Numbered from the stretch's first letter, positions 1 to 12,415 are shown. The stretch: DNA of 64,000 bases from Acanthosepion pharaonis (GCA_903632075.3 CAHIKZ030000582.1:1320001-1384000), one strand, 5' to 3'. Notes: generated by a model from the letters alone, not told the origin. Translations and numbers: made by a program.

Positions 1-105
1 TAGCAAAGATTGATAAATCTGAAAAACTAACACACAAATATATATATATGTATATATATGAACTAAGAAAAGTATATATAAACAGTCTACGATAGATACT
101 GACAA

Positions 106-159
<54 letters not shown>

Positions 160-474
160 AGATAAATATTAAATGATTAAAATAGATATAAACAAACATA
201 GATAAATAGAGAGCAACAAACTAAGATAGATAATAACAATAGACACGATAGCGAGATAAGAACATACTAAGATAGGTAACGATAAACAGCTTGCCAGATA
301 TGAACAGACTAACATAGAGTGATAGATATGTAAAGACCAACCTAAATAGGAATAATCTAAAATAAATATTTATATAGCTATGTGCAGTCTAAGATAGATT
401 GATAGATAATAACAGTTAAGATATGAACATAAATTGATGAAATTATGAAAAGACTGACATCAATACGAAAAGAC

Positions 475-564
<90 letters not shown>

Positions 565-744
565 TGAATAAACTAACATAGATTGATAGATATGAAAAGA
601 CTAAACTAATTATAAACTAAGATATTTAGAAAGATAGGAACAGTCGAAGATAGAATTTATAGATACATAATAACAGTTAAGATGGATAGATTTGAACAGA
701 ATAACAGAGATTGATAGTTCAATAGATAGATAGGCAACAACAGA

Positions 745-793
<49 letters not shown>

Positions 794-920
794 GGGAGAG
801 AGATAAAAAAATAAGATACATGAATATGAAGTCTAAAATAGATTGATATATATGAACAGTCTAAGATAGATATATTGATATATATGAACAGTCTAAGAGA
901 AATACTTAGATAGTTACGAG
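1..920. repeat. Degenerate GATA/TA-rich tandem DNA
   Basis: Variants of a short phrase (GATAGATATGAACAGTCTAA and relatives) recur across the interval in imperfect tandem order. Pure TA runs lie at about 109-156, 480-531 and 748-778, a GATA run at 531-563 and a GA run at 779-803. No open reading frame of interest is present. This is satellite or microsatellite-derived DNA and may continue beyond the left edge of the window. Confidence 0.8.
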
Positions 921-3149
921 TAAAAGAATTATAGATTATATTGCTTATATTTTGTATGTAGACATATAATATTCTTCGTTTTTCTGATTTTCTCTCCGAT
1001 TATAAATAAATTATTGTCCGAAAAATATGACTCAAAATAACCCTCTCCACAGCAGAATCTATGATCTGGAATTAGAATAAAGGCCATGATGTCTTCTACC
1101 CTAAATACACAAAAATTCAGAATTGTGGATTTAGAAAATACTAAATATTTCAAATACCTTGGTTTCTGGATCATTTATAATAAATTTCACTTTGGAAAAA
1201 ACAGGTAACATTTAATAGTCTGAGCTAAAAAGAGTTACGCACATTACTGTTACAAAGCCAAGACATTAAGCTGAAAACGCTAGCATCGTAAAATGAGGAA
1301 TTTCATATCGATGCCAATATGGTGCCAAATCCGTTGAGAAGTAAATGTCAACTGTATACATCCACTTTCTCATTTCAATGTTTAAAAGTAGATTTATGCG
1401 AGTGGAACTTGTAGTATTTAGCAAGGAGAATAATTCTTGGAATGTTGTGAATTGGCACTACAAAATCACCAAGAGTGGCACCAAATAAAACAACCACATG
1501 ATTTGAGGTCTTGGAGCCGCGGCAACAACTAAAATGGATAGCACTTGTAAGTCGATGTTTAAATGATAACATAATCAAAATATTCACGTTCCCCACTACT
1601 TCGAAGAAAATATTAGAAAGGAAGCCCAGGCAGTATTATAAAGGTCACTAAGAGTTACTGAACTTGAGAAATCTGTTTTCCCGAAAACGTTTTAAGAGAA
1701 AGATGCACTGGCTTCTCGGGGAGCGAATGCCAAATATTTTATAATGATAGGGCTAACATTAAATTAATGAAACAATGGTCATTCTTAGTTTACTGTAATA
1801 TACCTAAGCAATATATAGAAATATATGCCTGAATATAAATGTTTTGTTCTGTCCTTGGAATATGTTATTTGCGCTACTAGTCTTAGGTACCAAATAGAAG
1901 AAGGAAGTTATTTATTTTTCTTTTGGGAATGTTTCCGTCACCCTTAACTTATTCAGACCACACCGTATATTAATTTTGCCATTTTTATCACTTTGAATAG
2001 ATTTCCGACCCTCTTTTATTAAGCCGTCTGCCTCTTTTGGATATTGAAAAAAAAATCCAATCTCACCAATGATTTAGACTTCATGTATTAGGCAGTTAAA
2101 CTTATTGAAATATATATGTAATGTTACCCGGCTTCATTTTCCAATCATGTGCTTCTGTGTACAAGATCTTTGTTTATTCCGGGTCGCTACATTCTTGGAG
2201 ATGAACTATAAAAATCCTTCATTGTTTTTACCCGAATAATATTCAGATCTTTGATGTTTTGTTAAATCGACGGCAAATAAGAGATTACTTCCATCTGAAA
2301 GAAAACGCTAGAAGTGATTGATTTCGTTTTGGTTTCTATTTTCTTCTTGAATTCACTTTTGTTTTTCTCATATTGATATCGATAAGCTACTGGAATAGAA
2401 ATTCTCTTCAATTTGTACTATAATATATTTACTCTGTATTTTGTAGAGTAATCGTAAAGAAAACCATATCACTAATAATCCTATCCTCACGCAAAAGCTG
2501 TGTAAATAAAAGGCGCGTCATTAATCAAGGCTAAAAGGGAATGATCTCAAAGACCCTTGATAAGAGATTGGAAAGGTTACAGATAGTGTAAATAAATCAA
2601 GCATTTCAAGTATATCGTTCTTCCAAGTCGGCGGAAATACACAGAAGAGTGTAGAAAGGTGAGAAGAATTCAACCCATTTTGTCTCAGAAAATGAATAAT
2701 GGATAAATCTGATATATAGGAACCAATAACCTTGGTAATATAATGGAGGTAAAAGAAACGATAACACCAGAAAAAAAACAATACACATGAAATCAGTAAA
2801 GACAAAAAACTATACCTATCAGCAGAAACCTTATGAAAGTTATAAAAATATTGGCATATAAAGATTAGAACGACAACGAAGATTGAAATCGAAGCCAGTC
2901 AAAAAAGTCTTATAAAGGTTATGAATAAAATTATATGTAAAAAAATATAAAGAGAACAACAGCACTAACAAAAAAATACACTGTTTATAAAGTCATTTTC
3001 AAAATGTAATTACGAAGAAATCATAGAAGAGGTGGCAACTAAATTATTGTTGCATATCAATGTCATTTTTCAAATTCTTTTAAAGTTATTAAGTTTTATT
3101 CATGTTAAGCGTTTTTATCATTCAGACAGCAATTAATGTTGTTGTTTTT
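921..3149. other. AT-rich non-coding DNA, nothing recognised
   Basis: Short open frames (under 100 codons) are present on the minus strand, but none has a family motif, biased codon use or splice context that I can support. No repeat family is recognised here. Confidence 0.5.
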
Positions 3150-3221
3150 TTTTTGTTTTTTTTTAATGTTTCAGGCCAGAATTAACGAATTAACAAAAGT
3201 TACCTCTAAAACTGGATGACA

Positions 3222-3332
3222 ATGACTGCTCCACAAGAAAAGGCCGAATGTGTGTCTTGGTTTATGGATTAAATAAAGAAAACACGTTCCACCACGTCAG
3301 TCGATTGTAATGACTTTTTTGGCCACCCGGTG
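3222..3332 (+). pseudogene. Remnant of a DNA transposon with a DUF4817-type HTH start
   Basis: A 16-codon reading frame from the ATG at 3222 (MTAPQEKAECVSWFMD, then stop) resembles the first residues of helix-turn-helix transposase-like proteins of the DUF4817 type. The segment ends about 110 bp later in TTTTTTGGCCACCCGGTG, which read on the other strand looks like a transposon terminal repeat beginning CACCGGGTGGCC. Almost the whole coding body is missing, so this would be an internally deleted relic. The identification rests on one short motif and is tentative. Confidence 0.35.
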
Positions 3333-3345
3333 TATGTGAAAAGAA

Positions 3346-6300
3346 TGAAAGTTAAAACAAAATCTATCAAAATGTTTTTTATAAAAGCCATAAACACATT
3401 GGCATAAAAAAGGCAAAACGAATAGAAACAAAGAATTTGAATATAATAAAGATTAAAACAAAACCGACCAGTTGAGTAAATTATAAAAATTATAAGCATA
3501 TCGGTAATACACATACAAAATAAATTAAAGTCTTTTTTTCTATTCTTAGCCATCAACATAATCGGAGACTGATGTTCATGAGCAATCCTTACACTCAAGA
3601 GAAGTGGGAGATACATTTAATTAAAAATCAGACGTATACTATGTTGATTCGGATTTAAGACAATTATAGAAAATCCCAAAGTAATGTGAGATTGGTTATT
3701 TCTGCGCAACCTTGAAGTAGAAATGGCAGGCAGTGCAACGTTGGAGATAGAAATCTCCAAAGCGAGAAATCTAATATGAAAAATTAATTATCTCAGAAAC
3801 TTCAAGAGGCAAACAGAAGAAATTGAAAATTAAATTATATGGGCATAGTTGGGATATGGAGAGATAACTTGAAAAGACAAAGTGCATTTTACTTAAGAGA
3901 AAACGAGCATTAGAAAAAGCTATTATAACATCGTAATCGACAGGCTCTTTTTTTCCAATGATGTTTACATTGTACAAGGCCCAAGAACCATTCGAGGTAG
4001 AGGGTTAGAGAGTAAGAATCACAATTTGGTAGTCTTTAGGCTTTGCTTTCATATTGCGAAAATTATTTTTTACTAACTTTTTACAATGACCAATAGCCAC
4101 ACAGAAGAATCTTGTTACAGTGTAAGAGTGACAGTGTATAGGGATATTTCGGGGAAGATAACGCTTTACCCTAGACTAGAACAGGTTAATATTATAGTGA
4201 TCGGGAAAGCATCCTTTTGGGAGTCGGTTCCACAAAGCAACCCTTCGCAGTGGAACATAAATCTTACCAATAGAATAAGAAGGAAATGAAGTTGGTTCGC
4301 CATAATGTACGTGGCATGGCCAATTTTAGCCGTGAATCTTAGAACCTGTAGGACTAATGAATTTAGTTCATCTGAACACTTTCCATAACGATAGAGAAGC
4401 GAGAGACTAATGACCTTTCGTCTCTGAGAAAGGTTGGAGAATAATTCGTCACCCATAAGGATGCGTAAACGGTTTTCTACGCTATCGAGTCTGGAAATTG
4501 AAGACTGGTCAGCTCCTGCCTATATAAGACAACATTACTTCCTTTTCGGCTTGATCTGGCTCTTGTAAAGCTAAAGGATAGCATGTGGTGTCGGGTACTT
4601 GCTGGAGCAATACAAGGCACCGTCTTTTTTCCCAGCAACTTTAGTGATAGATGCTCCACTTGAAGTCGGGTATGGGGACTCAAAATAGCAAATATTGCGT
4701 ATGCGGGCAGATTGAACGTCGGTATTTAGCAAAACGAAACCGTAATGTCTAAACATGAAGAGTGATTAACAAAGAATTGTGCATACATTAAATGACACCG
4801 TAAGAGACTATTAGCGTAGAATTTACACAACTTCAGCGGTAGAATGGTGAGACCGAGAATTAGCTGCTTACCAATCTAGTACCGGGTTAAAATTCATAAA
4901 TCCTTAACTTCATGAATTTAATTGGAGTACGAGACTGACAGCAATGTCTCACCATTTTACTGTTGAAATTTCTAGATGTAACCATAAGTTCTATGTTAAT
5001 CGTTTCTTCTCTCGTGCGTCGAGCTTGTGCAATACTATTCCAGCTTCTTCTTTTCATACCATCTTCGATTTAAATCCAACGTCATTCGCCATCTTCATTA
5101 TATTTGAATCCTATTCTTTAATCGTCATTTCTCCGTAATATCTTTCTCAGTTTCATTCAATTACTGTAACACATTGCGTCTTAGTGAATTTATCGCCTTG
5201 CATGCGGTGAAATGCTTAAATACACATGGTGAAGAAATGACATCCCGGTTCAATGCTATGCGCATAAATTCAATGTTTACAGATCTCGCATAATTAATAT
5301 AATCCAAATGAATTTGAATGTTGAAAAAATTTCGGGAGATCTGATCTTGTTATAAACAGAGGAAGGCATGTAAGTTGTTCCGTGTTACTGTCCAACCAAA
5401 CGCCAGAGTGGAATTGTAAAACTTGGAAAAATGAGATGATCTTACAAGAGAATTGTAGAACAGAAATAAAACAAATACGCAACATCATTATTCCCGCACC
5501 TGGGGCAATCGGAAATATTTAAGAAAATATTGCATGTAATGGGAAACCAATGAAGCACTGAAGTCATAGATGCAAAATCATTGAAACGAAGAAAGATAGT
5601 TAATGGTGGAAGAGTGGGAAATATCATTTCATCATCAAAAGAAACTTCCAATGTGGAAAAAAAAATAACTAAAAATCACGAGGTAATATATTAAAATCTG
5701 TTTGGTAATCAAGCAAATAATACAGAGATACCTACACCTTTGTATTTGCTAGGGTAGGACACGTGGAAATATTATAACAAGCTTTATTCGCACGGAAATT
5801 GTATTAGAGTAAACCGTAACTTTCACTGGGAACAAATAGCCTGTATGAGGATAGAGAATGAGTTCCGTGAATTAACAAAAAGAAAAAGGGGAGAAAATCA
5901 AGGATGCGTTCTTTTATTTTGTTGTTTTTTCATCTTATTTATTTCACCTACAGAGCGTGAGGATAGTGAGAGAATTAACAGTTTCGCCACGAAGGCCTCG
6001 TATATAGAGTAGAGTTGAATGACCTATTTCAGGACAGAACATCCCAGATGACACCTTGCAGAAATAGAAGCGGCTTCTCTGTGGAAAAAAAAAGGTACAA
6101 AGGTTCGGTTACTGTCGGAGGCACAGTCTTTCATTATTAGAACTTCTTAATCTGGAACTGTTGTTATTAATTTCAGAGTTTAAGAAAAAAATAGCCATTC
6201 AAATATTTGCAACGAAAACAAATATCGTTTATAGCAATAAGAAATGAGGTTCAAATAATAATAAGACCATTCAATACAAACATACATGCACACAGGCATA
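3346..6300. other. Non-coding DNA, nothing recognised
   Basis: No gene, RNA or repeat family is recognised. A small perfect hairpin (TTGGAGAT, 4-base loop, ATCTCCAA) sits at about 3742-3761. Open frames at 4086-4289 and 4166-4456 overlap on opposite strands and have no family features. Confidence 0.5.
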
Positions 6301-6305
6301 CAGAC

Positions 6306-6327
6306 ACAAACACACATACACACACAT

Positions 6328-6375
<48 letters not shown>
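6306..6375. repeat. (CA)n-(TA)n microsatellite
   Basis: CA repeat to about 6336 followed directly by a TA repeat to 6375. Confidence 0.95.
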
Positions 6376-6378
<3 letters not shown>

Positions 6379-6425
6379 TTCTCCTCCCAAATTTTTCTTG
6401 ATATATAAAATTTTTTAGATTTTTA

Positions 6426-6446
6426 TCTCTATCTATAAAAGGCAGG

Positions 6447-6493
<47 letters not shown>

Positions 6494-6850
6494 ACGAATG
6501 CACGGCCGCAATTTTCGACGGATTTACACCAAAATTTACATGCACATGCTCCAAGTTAGCAGGAAGGCCAAGACCGACTTTGCATTTTCAAACTCCCATC
6601 GATAAAGGAAATAATCGATTTTTTTAGGCTTCTACGGCGGTTTTCATGTAGTTTGCGGCCATTTTCTACTGGCCAGAGGGAGAGCCAATAGCTGGCTGCC
6701 ACGGATAGGCAGGAAGATTCTATTGGCCAGCGTGAGAGCCAACAGCTGACTAAGAGAAATTTTAACAAGCATTCTAGCATGCAAAAAAAATCGATAGCTG
6801 CATTCGTCACAAGTGGGAAAAATTTAAATCTGCATGGCACTTTACTCCAA
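6426..6850 (+). mobile_element. Possible Helitron-like element, 5' part
   Basis: The segment opens after an A with TCTCTATCTATAAAAGGC, then a GT repeat (6449-6491), then a stretch with CGGATTTACACCAAAATTTACA. The element at 8327-9708 has the same order: TC start, TATAAAA, GT repeat, then an ACCGATTTCAACAAAA phrase. A 54-bp-spaced direct repeat (GGCCAGAGGGAGAGCCAATA at about 6671, similar at 6725) follows. I cannot find a matching 3' end, so the right border is arbitrary. Confidence 0.35.
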
Positions 6851-7210
6851 TTGGCTCATTCGCTTGCTTAAACTTAACGTTGCTTATGTTTCCGCAGAAC
6901 TGGGTTGGGTGTGAAAAAAAGTATTTGTTGTTAACATTCTTTTTTCATTCGGTTTTTCCAGTTACTAGTCTTTTTTTTAAAGCTGATCGTTTTGTGTTCA
7001 TTTTTTTTAGTTCTTTTTTCGTAACAGATTGAATATTTAGTATAGAGCTTAGAAAAATTCGCAGTGTGAGATAGGCAAGAAGTAAGGCATGTAGAAACAT
7101 CAGCACGGCAAAGGGCACCTTTAAAGGCAAGGAAGGGCAAAAATATTTTAAGTGATAGCAATTGCTGTATGAGTCGTACGATTTGTGAATCAATCACGGC
7201 CAACGCTAGG

Positions 7211-7211
<1 letters not shown>
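6851..7211. other. Non-coding DNA upstream of the first Penelope copy
   Basis: Overlapping open frames here have no recognised motif. The sequence runs directly into the TA repeat at 7212 and may be part of the 5' region of the retroelement, but I cannot show that. Confidence 0.35.

Positions 7212-7286
<75 letters not shown>
7212..7286. repeat. (TA)n microsatellite
   Basis: About 37 TA units, immediately 5' of the Penelope-like coding sequence. Confidence 0.97.
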
Positions 7287-7288
<2 letters not shown>

Positions 7289-8326
7289 GCCAAGAGCCAA
7301 CTACCCAACAAAAACTTCTACAAATGCCTACCCACTGACCCACTCTACGAGGAACACAAATATCTTAAACTAATTGACAAGAAGATATGCACAACACTTG
7401 CAACCACAAACATCACGCCTGCCAGCTTCTATCTCCTTCCCAAAATACACAAAAATAACAACACTGGGAGTCAGATCATTCTATCATTTAACTACCCCAT
7501 AATTGAAATATCCAAATATCTAGATCTCTGTATACAGCCCCTAGCTAAGGAAGTAAAATCCGACATCAGAGACTTACTAAACAAAATTAAACATATACAA
7601 ACGTTACCGGAAAATGTAACTCAAATAACCATGGACTTTAGATCTCTTTATTCCAACATCAAACACAAGGAAGAACTAACCGCCCTTAACAAAACACTTA
7701 CAAAAAGTACAAACCAAGGCCCCGCTTCACAGAAGTAATAATCAAACGTATGGAATACATTGAATAGTTTCGATTACAATGGTAGACACTACCGACAAAT
7801 AAAAGGATGTTCCACGATCATCGTTTCAGCTTCATCATATGCCATGATTTATGGGCAAATTTGAGAAGACCAACATTATTCCTTTCATCGGTAATGAGTG
7901 CATGTTCTACGCGAGCTATATCGATGATGTCTTCTTTATATAGAGGGACAATGAAAAACAATTATTGAATTCGTTATGGCCCTAAACGCAGTATACGTCT
8001 CCATTAATTTCGACCACGAAAAATTAACAAGATCGGTTTTTATACACCCGTATCTGCATTGATAAAAACAGAAAACTACAAATGATACTCCACACTAAAA
8101 TCACTGACGCCTACAACTATCTTCTCACCCTAAATACTACAAAGAGAACCCCCCGTATTCACAATCACATAGACTTAGAAGAATATGTTCCAACAATGAA
8201 GAAATAATTAAGGATACAAAAAATCTCGAGCAACAATTCACAACACGTTGCTATAAACAACACTTACTGAAGAACAAATAAATAAAGCTAATTCCAAACC
8301 GAGAAAAGGCACCCTAAAGTATAAAA
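7287..8326 (+). pseudogene. Penelope-like reverse transcriptase, broken
   Basis: The first open segment (to 7738) contains FYLLPKIHKNN, then a region ending in ITMDFRSLYSNIKHKEEL, a typical Penelope reverse-transcriptase pattern (PKIHK box, then a D-containing 'LYTNI'-like box). After a frame change, ASYIDDVFFI at about 7912-7941 supplies the catalytic YIDD motif. Further downstream come ITDAYNYLLTLNTTKRTPRI and a degraded 'YSQALR...RRICSNNEE'-like segment, normally just after the polymerase core. At least two frameshifts and several stops separate these parts, so it cannot be functional. It would copy element RNA into DNA in an intact element. Confidence 0.85.
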
Positions 8327-8355
8327 TCTTACTTATTATAAAACGCAGATTGTGT

Positions 8356-8393
<38 letters not shown>

Positions 8394-9708
8394 GTGTGTG
8401 TGTGTGTAACGTTTATATATTGGATCGGATTTCCTACATTTTAACCGATTTCAACAAAACTTCACAGGACTACATAAAATTACCTTGCGGTGGTTCTAAC
8501 AGCGCCAAAAATGGGAAAAATACAATTGTTTTTGCACAAAATCAATTTTAAAACACGATTAAGAGACATCGTGTGAATGAAAGGGAGACAACTCACATCG
8601 GGTTACAAACCCAGGTTGTTTGTGAGTGTGTATTCCCTTATATATAGGATCGGATTTCCTACATTTTTCAGCCGATAAAACAAAAAAAATCACTTTGGGG
8701 GTGGGGGGCAGGTAGTGTTTCTTATTATCTTGCACACTTTTTTCTTTATTTTTAATATTAAGAATGCTTTAAAAATTCCATTTCCAAGACAATTGTTTAT
8801 AATAAAATTCTATTCAATCGGGAGACTCATAACGATTGAAAACAATGTTTTTGCTTGAGTTTGGGTTTGACCAATTCGTAAAAAAAACAAACAAAAAAAA
8901 AACTAATTAAGACATGCGTGTCCGTCAACCTTAAACAATAATCTAACGATCTCTCCTGATTGTACGAATCCAAACATCGGATAATTCTTTATCTTTAGGG
9001 AAAGATAATGAAATCTAAACATACACAGGTCCTCCTAACTAAAAATAATAACCGGAAACTACTTTAAATACACATGGTGTCCAATTTTTTTCTACTGTAT
9101 TCAATAAGTAAAAATCATAAATTGAAAAGATTATTATTACAGAAAGGCTACTAAATGAATAAGATTTGTTAGATCATAATTAATAAACCAAAATAAAGAT
9201 AATATTTTTTGTATTAGAAACAACGAGTGGAAAATATATTCAAATCAGAATTCTAATTATGAATCACCACAAGCAAAATATGCATTTTTTTTTTACTGTA
9301 TTCAATAAGTAAACATCATAAATTGTAAAACTAAAAGATTACAGAAAGGCTACCTACATTTTTCAACCGATTTCAACAAAATTTCACTTTTTTGGCATCT
9401 TGTTGTCTTGCACACTTTTTTATTTATTTTTACATCCAGAATGCTTTAAGCATTTTATTTACAAGACAATTCTCTATAATAAAATTCTATTCAATCGGTA
9501 GACTCATAACGATTGAAAACAATGTTTTTGTTTGAGTTGGGGTTTGACCAATTCGTAAAAAAAAAAAAAAAAAACTAATTAAGACATACGTGTCCGTCAA
9601 CCTTAAACAATAATCTTTGTCAATTTTATTTTTCAGTCTTTATGATGGTGGATACTTGATCCATCTCTTATTGTTATATCACCGGGCAACGCCGGGATCT
9701 ACTGCTAC
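8327..9708 (+). mobile_element. Non-autonomous Helitron-like element nested in Penelope copy 1
   Basis: The left end is TC (TCTTACTTATTATAAAACGC) after host A. The right end is CTAC, one base from the canonical CTRR, followed by host T. A hairpin-forming CCGGGCAACGCCGG lies about 12 bases before the right end, as Helitrons show. Comparison with the uninterrupted Penelope copy at about 47220-47260 places the insertion exactly between A and T with no target duplication. Inside are a GT repeat (8360-8407) and duplicated blocks: one at about 8643-8950 recurs at 9348-9615, and a smaller one at 9090-9155 recurs at 9288-9350. No Rep or helicase coding is present. Confidence 0.75.
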
Positions 9709-10420
9709 TTAAAAAGAAATTCAAGAGCCTTTCTTCTCGTAAACATTTTCAGTTATACTGTAACTCCACCATCTCAGATATTCAAAAGTCGCTGGGAAAT
9801 AGTACATTTCGAATCAAACGTAAAATCTTTGAGGGACCCGGCTATTTAGGATATCATTAACCAAAGAAACTTATGGAAATCATAGAGGGTAACAAAATTT
9901 CAGACAACGGAGTAACATGAAAGAGAGCAAGCATAAAAACAACATGATTTTCCCAACCATGTAACAACAAAAGGAGCTTATCTTGTAACAACATTAAAAC
10001 ACGCCAATTCGTTCAATAGCTCAGACACTAAATCTACTTTCAAAATATACCACAACTCAAACTTTAGAAGTCATTACATAATTTACTTATTAGAATGCAC
10101 ACTATGCCAGAAAGAATATGTGGGAAAATCTGAATGGCCATTTCGCTATAATATAATTAATTATCGGAATCGGATTAATTCGGATCCGCACGATAAATTA
10201 TTACCACATTTCCGCCTAAAAACATCATGATGTTAATAGCCATGCCAAAATCAATATTGAAAGAATAGAAATAGACACAAAAATATTATTAGGAAAATAC
10301 TAGAAGATGAAAATAAATGGATTTTGCGCCTCAAAAAACTTTGTCCAGGTGAAACTTAACAACAACAGCTCAGACAGAATTAACAGATAATCGCACAGAT
10401 CAACACTGTCCCTATATATC
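9709..10420 (+). pseudogene. Penelope copy 1: C-terminal part with GIY-YIG endonuclease remnant
   Basis: Coding resumes after the Helitron-like insert. At about 9957-10010 a cysteine-containing stretch (PCNNKRSLSCNN) is followed at 10066-10150 by NFRSHYIIYLLECTLCQKEY and then VGKSEW. The Y-I-I-Y, C-x2-C and YVG-K pattern is that of the GIY-YIG endonuclease that Penelope elements use to open the target. A later segment (KILLGKY, then FCASKNF) corresponds to the extreme C-terminus and is shared with copy 2. Stops and frame changes show it is dead. Confidence 0.8.
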
Positions 10421-10894
10421 TCTCTTATATATTATAATCTTTGTATAGTTGTATATATGCTACTGTTACTACAGAGAAGATGACAGAACCCATAGATGGA
10501 CCCAAACTGACTCCCGTAACCCAACACCCTCAAACAAACCAGACAAACATGCTTACACAGCTGATCAGGTTTTCCAAACACATATTCACACATACACAAA
10601 TATATACACATACATGCACTACACACACTGCCTCAAAATTAAAAGATAGCATATACATGTTACATATTCCCTTCCCAACACACAATAAAGCTGTCAAAAT
10701 AACTAAAGAGGTATACCGGAATCTCATGGGTCTCCCGATCTCTCCTTATTTTTCAAGTTGATTTTTTTGTGACCAATCCCAAAACTGACCAAAATTTGAG
10801 TAAAAAAAAAGAAAGAAAACTACAGGCAAAGTTCAACTTCCTCAGAGAATGTCATTCAATTCTGTAGTTTACTGCTACTAAAAAGGACGGATTC

Positions 10895-10937
10895 TTTCTC
10901 CTGGTGATGACCATGCTAGACGAAACTAGTCGAGGAA
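10895..10937 (+). ncRNA. Hammerhead ribozyme relic in Penelope copy 1
   Basis: A CTGGTGA box at 10901 (hammerhead core is CTGATGA) is followed by a short stem-II region, then CGAAAC at 10921 and TAGTC. TTTCTC before the core can pair with GAGGAA after the TC cleavage-site position, giving a 6-bp stem I with one G-U pair. The homologous site in copy 2 has different mutations. Known Penelope elements carry type I hammerheads near their termini. Probably inactive because of the A-to-G change in the core. Confidence 0.6.
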
Positions 10938-11017
10938 CGTAATTAAAAAAATAAAACAAAAATATTAATATACAACCCAGTTTGTCTGACATTTTAATTA
11001 TTAACAATTTTTATTGT

Positions 11018-11062
11018 TCAAACACACACACATGCATATATATATATATATATATATATATA
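11018..11062. repeat. (CA)n-(TA)n microsatellite
   Basis: Short CA run then TA run at 11036-11062, bounding the 3' side of Penelope copy 1. Confidence 0.95.
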
Positions 11063-11147
11063 GTCCTGGTATTGCTCGATGTTATATAGAGCTATTAATG
11101 ATATATTAATAATTATACATATTATCGCTCATCACTAGCACAACTCT

Positions 11148-11174
11148 GAGTTTCATGCACGACGCAATCTTCAG
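11148..11174 (-). ncRNA. Hammerhead-like relic
   Basis: On the minus strand CTGAAGATTGCGTCGTGCAT is followed by GAAACTC. This keeps the CTGA.GA box, a small pairing element (TTGC with GCA) and the GAAAC box. A homologous plus-strand copy is at 48744-48775. Both are mutated at the core. Confidence 0.35.
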
Positions 11175-11415
11175 GTTCTATATGAACTAGCCTTTACGCA
11201 ATTTGAATCATCTGATTATCACAATGTTGGCGTAGTTATTTTTATGCTGGTACTACAGCATTTAATTTGAAAATGTTAAAATTATATCTTGCAATAAATA
11301 TTCGGGATATAAATGTATTTAAAAAGAGAATTTAAAATATATATTTTTTGAGCGGTGAATTCATATTATCCTTCATCCTCAGAGTGGTGTTTGCGGTAAA
11401 TGATAAGTATATTTA

Positions 11416-11418
<3 letters not shown>

Positions 11419-11459
<41 letters not shown>
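11419..11459. repeat. (TA)n microsatellite
   Basis: About 20 TA units. Confidence 0.95.
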
Positions 11460-11462
<3 letters not shown>

Positions 11463-11499
11463 TCCCAAGAAGAGAGAAACCAGGTTGAACTCAATGCAC

Positions 11500-11660
11500 A
11501 AGACAGAGTAAGAATATAATATAAAAGGCTCAATCACTAATATTCCATGTTTATAATTTATTACATTGGAATCGTAATCACTGTCCGATTTCATTTTAAT
11601 TATAATCATGGAATATTAATATTTCTTTTTATATTATAACCATGGAATATTAGAATTTGA

Positions 11661-11705
<45 letters not shown>

Positions 11706-11775
11706 ATATATACGACGTGTATTTCGGCAGCAAGAATTCTCTGAAACATGTTTTGTTAAATAATATGGATAATTT
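11500..11775. mobile_element. Penelope-type terminal fragments in opposed orientation around a TA repeat
   Basis: The phrase CATGGAATATTAG occurs on the plus strand at about 11641, in variant form at about 11608, and on the minus strand within 11500-11560. The same phrase precedes Penelope copy 2 at about 46930. After the TA run (11667-11712), GTATTTCGGCAGCAA at about 11718 matches the start of the copy 3 left arm (about 49133). These are therefore probably short termini of the same retroelement family, head to head. Confidence 0.5.
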
Positions 11776-12180
11776 TTTTCTATGGATTTTTTCAATTAAT
11801 TCTTTCAAATATCCCATAAGTTGTTTTGTGTTACCATTAAATTTCCCAAAATTCATATTAACATTTATTTTATATTCCTTTTTTCGAGTACTTTTGAATG
11901 TTGCTACATTCGTTTGTAGTTACTCAATTGGTTTTTAATTCGGCGTTGTCACGTTTGATGGAACCAATAACACGTTAACGAGAACACATGTCTGCTAGGT
12001 CGTCTAGCCAATCACACTAGCCTACGCCTTTTCGGGTACCTTTGTGTTTGCTCAAAAACCACGAGACCATGTTGCGATTTATACTATGCTGAACGAGCCT
12101 AAGTTACACTATCAGAGAGAGCACAAATAATCAAGCATTGTAAGCACTTTGAACAACATCAGTCCGCTCAAACATTGTCA
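11776..12180. other. Non-coding DNA, nothing recognised
   Basis: AT-rich sequence changing to average composition near 11950. No feature supported. Confidence 0.4.
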
Positions 12181-12415
12181 TAGCACAACCACCGACATCG
12201 TCTGGACAATTCTGTCTGCCTCATTTCAGTCTTAAGACATATGTTTAACCGGTTATATAATTTGCCAAAACTTTCCTAAGATAACGCACGATGGGCGTCT
12301 CTACCCAGCCGGATAAAATCAAAGAGTCACTTTGCGGACAAATGAACCCGAGATTTTAACCCGAATCGCATTGTCGGTATGCGAATGTTTTAAGCACCCC
12401 GCTATGTGACTGCTA
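12181..12415 (-). mobile_element. tRNA-derived SINE
   Basis: On the minus strand, ATAGCGGGGTGCTTAAAACA (A-box-like, near 12385-12404) is followed about 35 bp later by CGGGTTAAAATCTCGGG (B-box-like, near 12347-12363). This is the spacing of a tRNA-type RNA polymerase III promoter. The remaining sequence to about 12181 would be the SINE body. The left end is not defined. Confidence 0.5.

Larger units (their letters stand above)
7287..11034 (+). mobile_element. Penelope-like retroelement, copy 1, decayed
   Basis: Parts are in the order expected for a Penelope-like element: reverse transcriptase, a cysteine-containing linker, a GIY-YIG endonuclease remnant, then a 3' untranslated region with a hammerhead-like motif. 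The copy is interrupted at 8327-9708 by a Helitron-like element and carries several frameshifts and stops. TA microsatellites bound it on the left (7212-7286) and near the right (11036-11062). The 3' untranslated region aligns by eye with that of copy 2 (to about 48290), including ATACAACCCAGT and ATTGTTCAAA close to the end, which fixes the right border approximately. Confidence 0.85.

Noticed and set aside
2800..3540. Loosely repeated phrases (TTATAAAAGCCATAAACACA and relatives)
   Set aside because: Similarity is weak and AT-rich, and I could not define a unit or period.
4800..4895. tRNA-like head (GGGTTAAAATTC with an upstream A-box-like stretch)
   Set aside because: The A-box match is poor and no SINE body shared with the other copies follows.
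4030..4930. Possible exon-like region of more average base composition
   Set aside because: Overlapping short frames on both strands, none with a recognisable motif or consistent splice sites.
7169..7373. Open frames with long Tyr-Ile runs
   Set aside because: Translations of TA microsatellites; the same applies to similar runs at 24246, 46186, 57363, 60535 and elsewhere.
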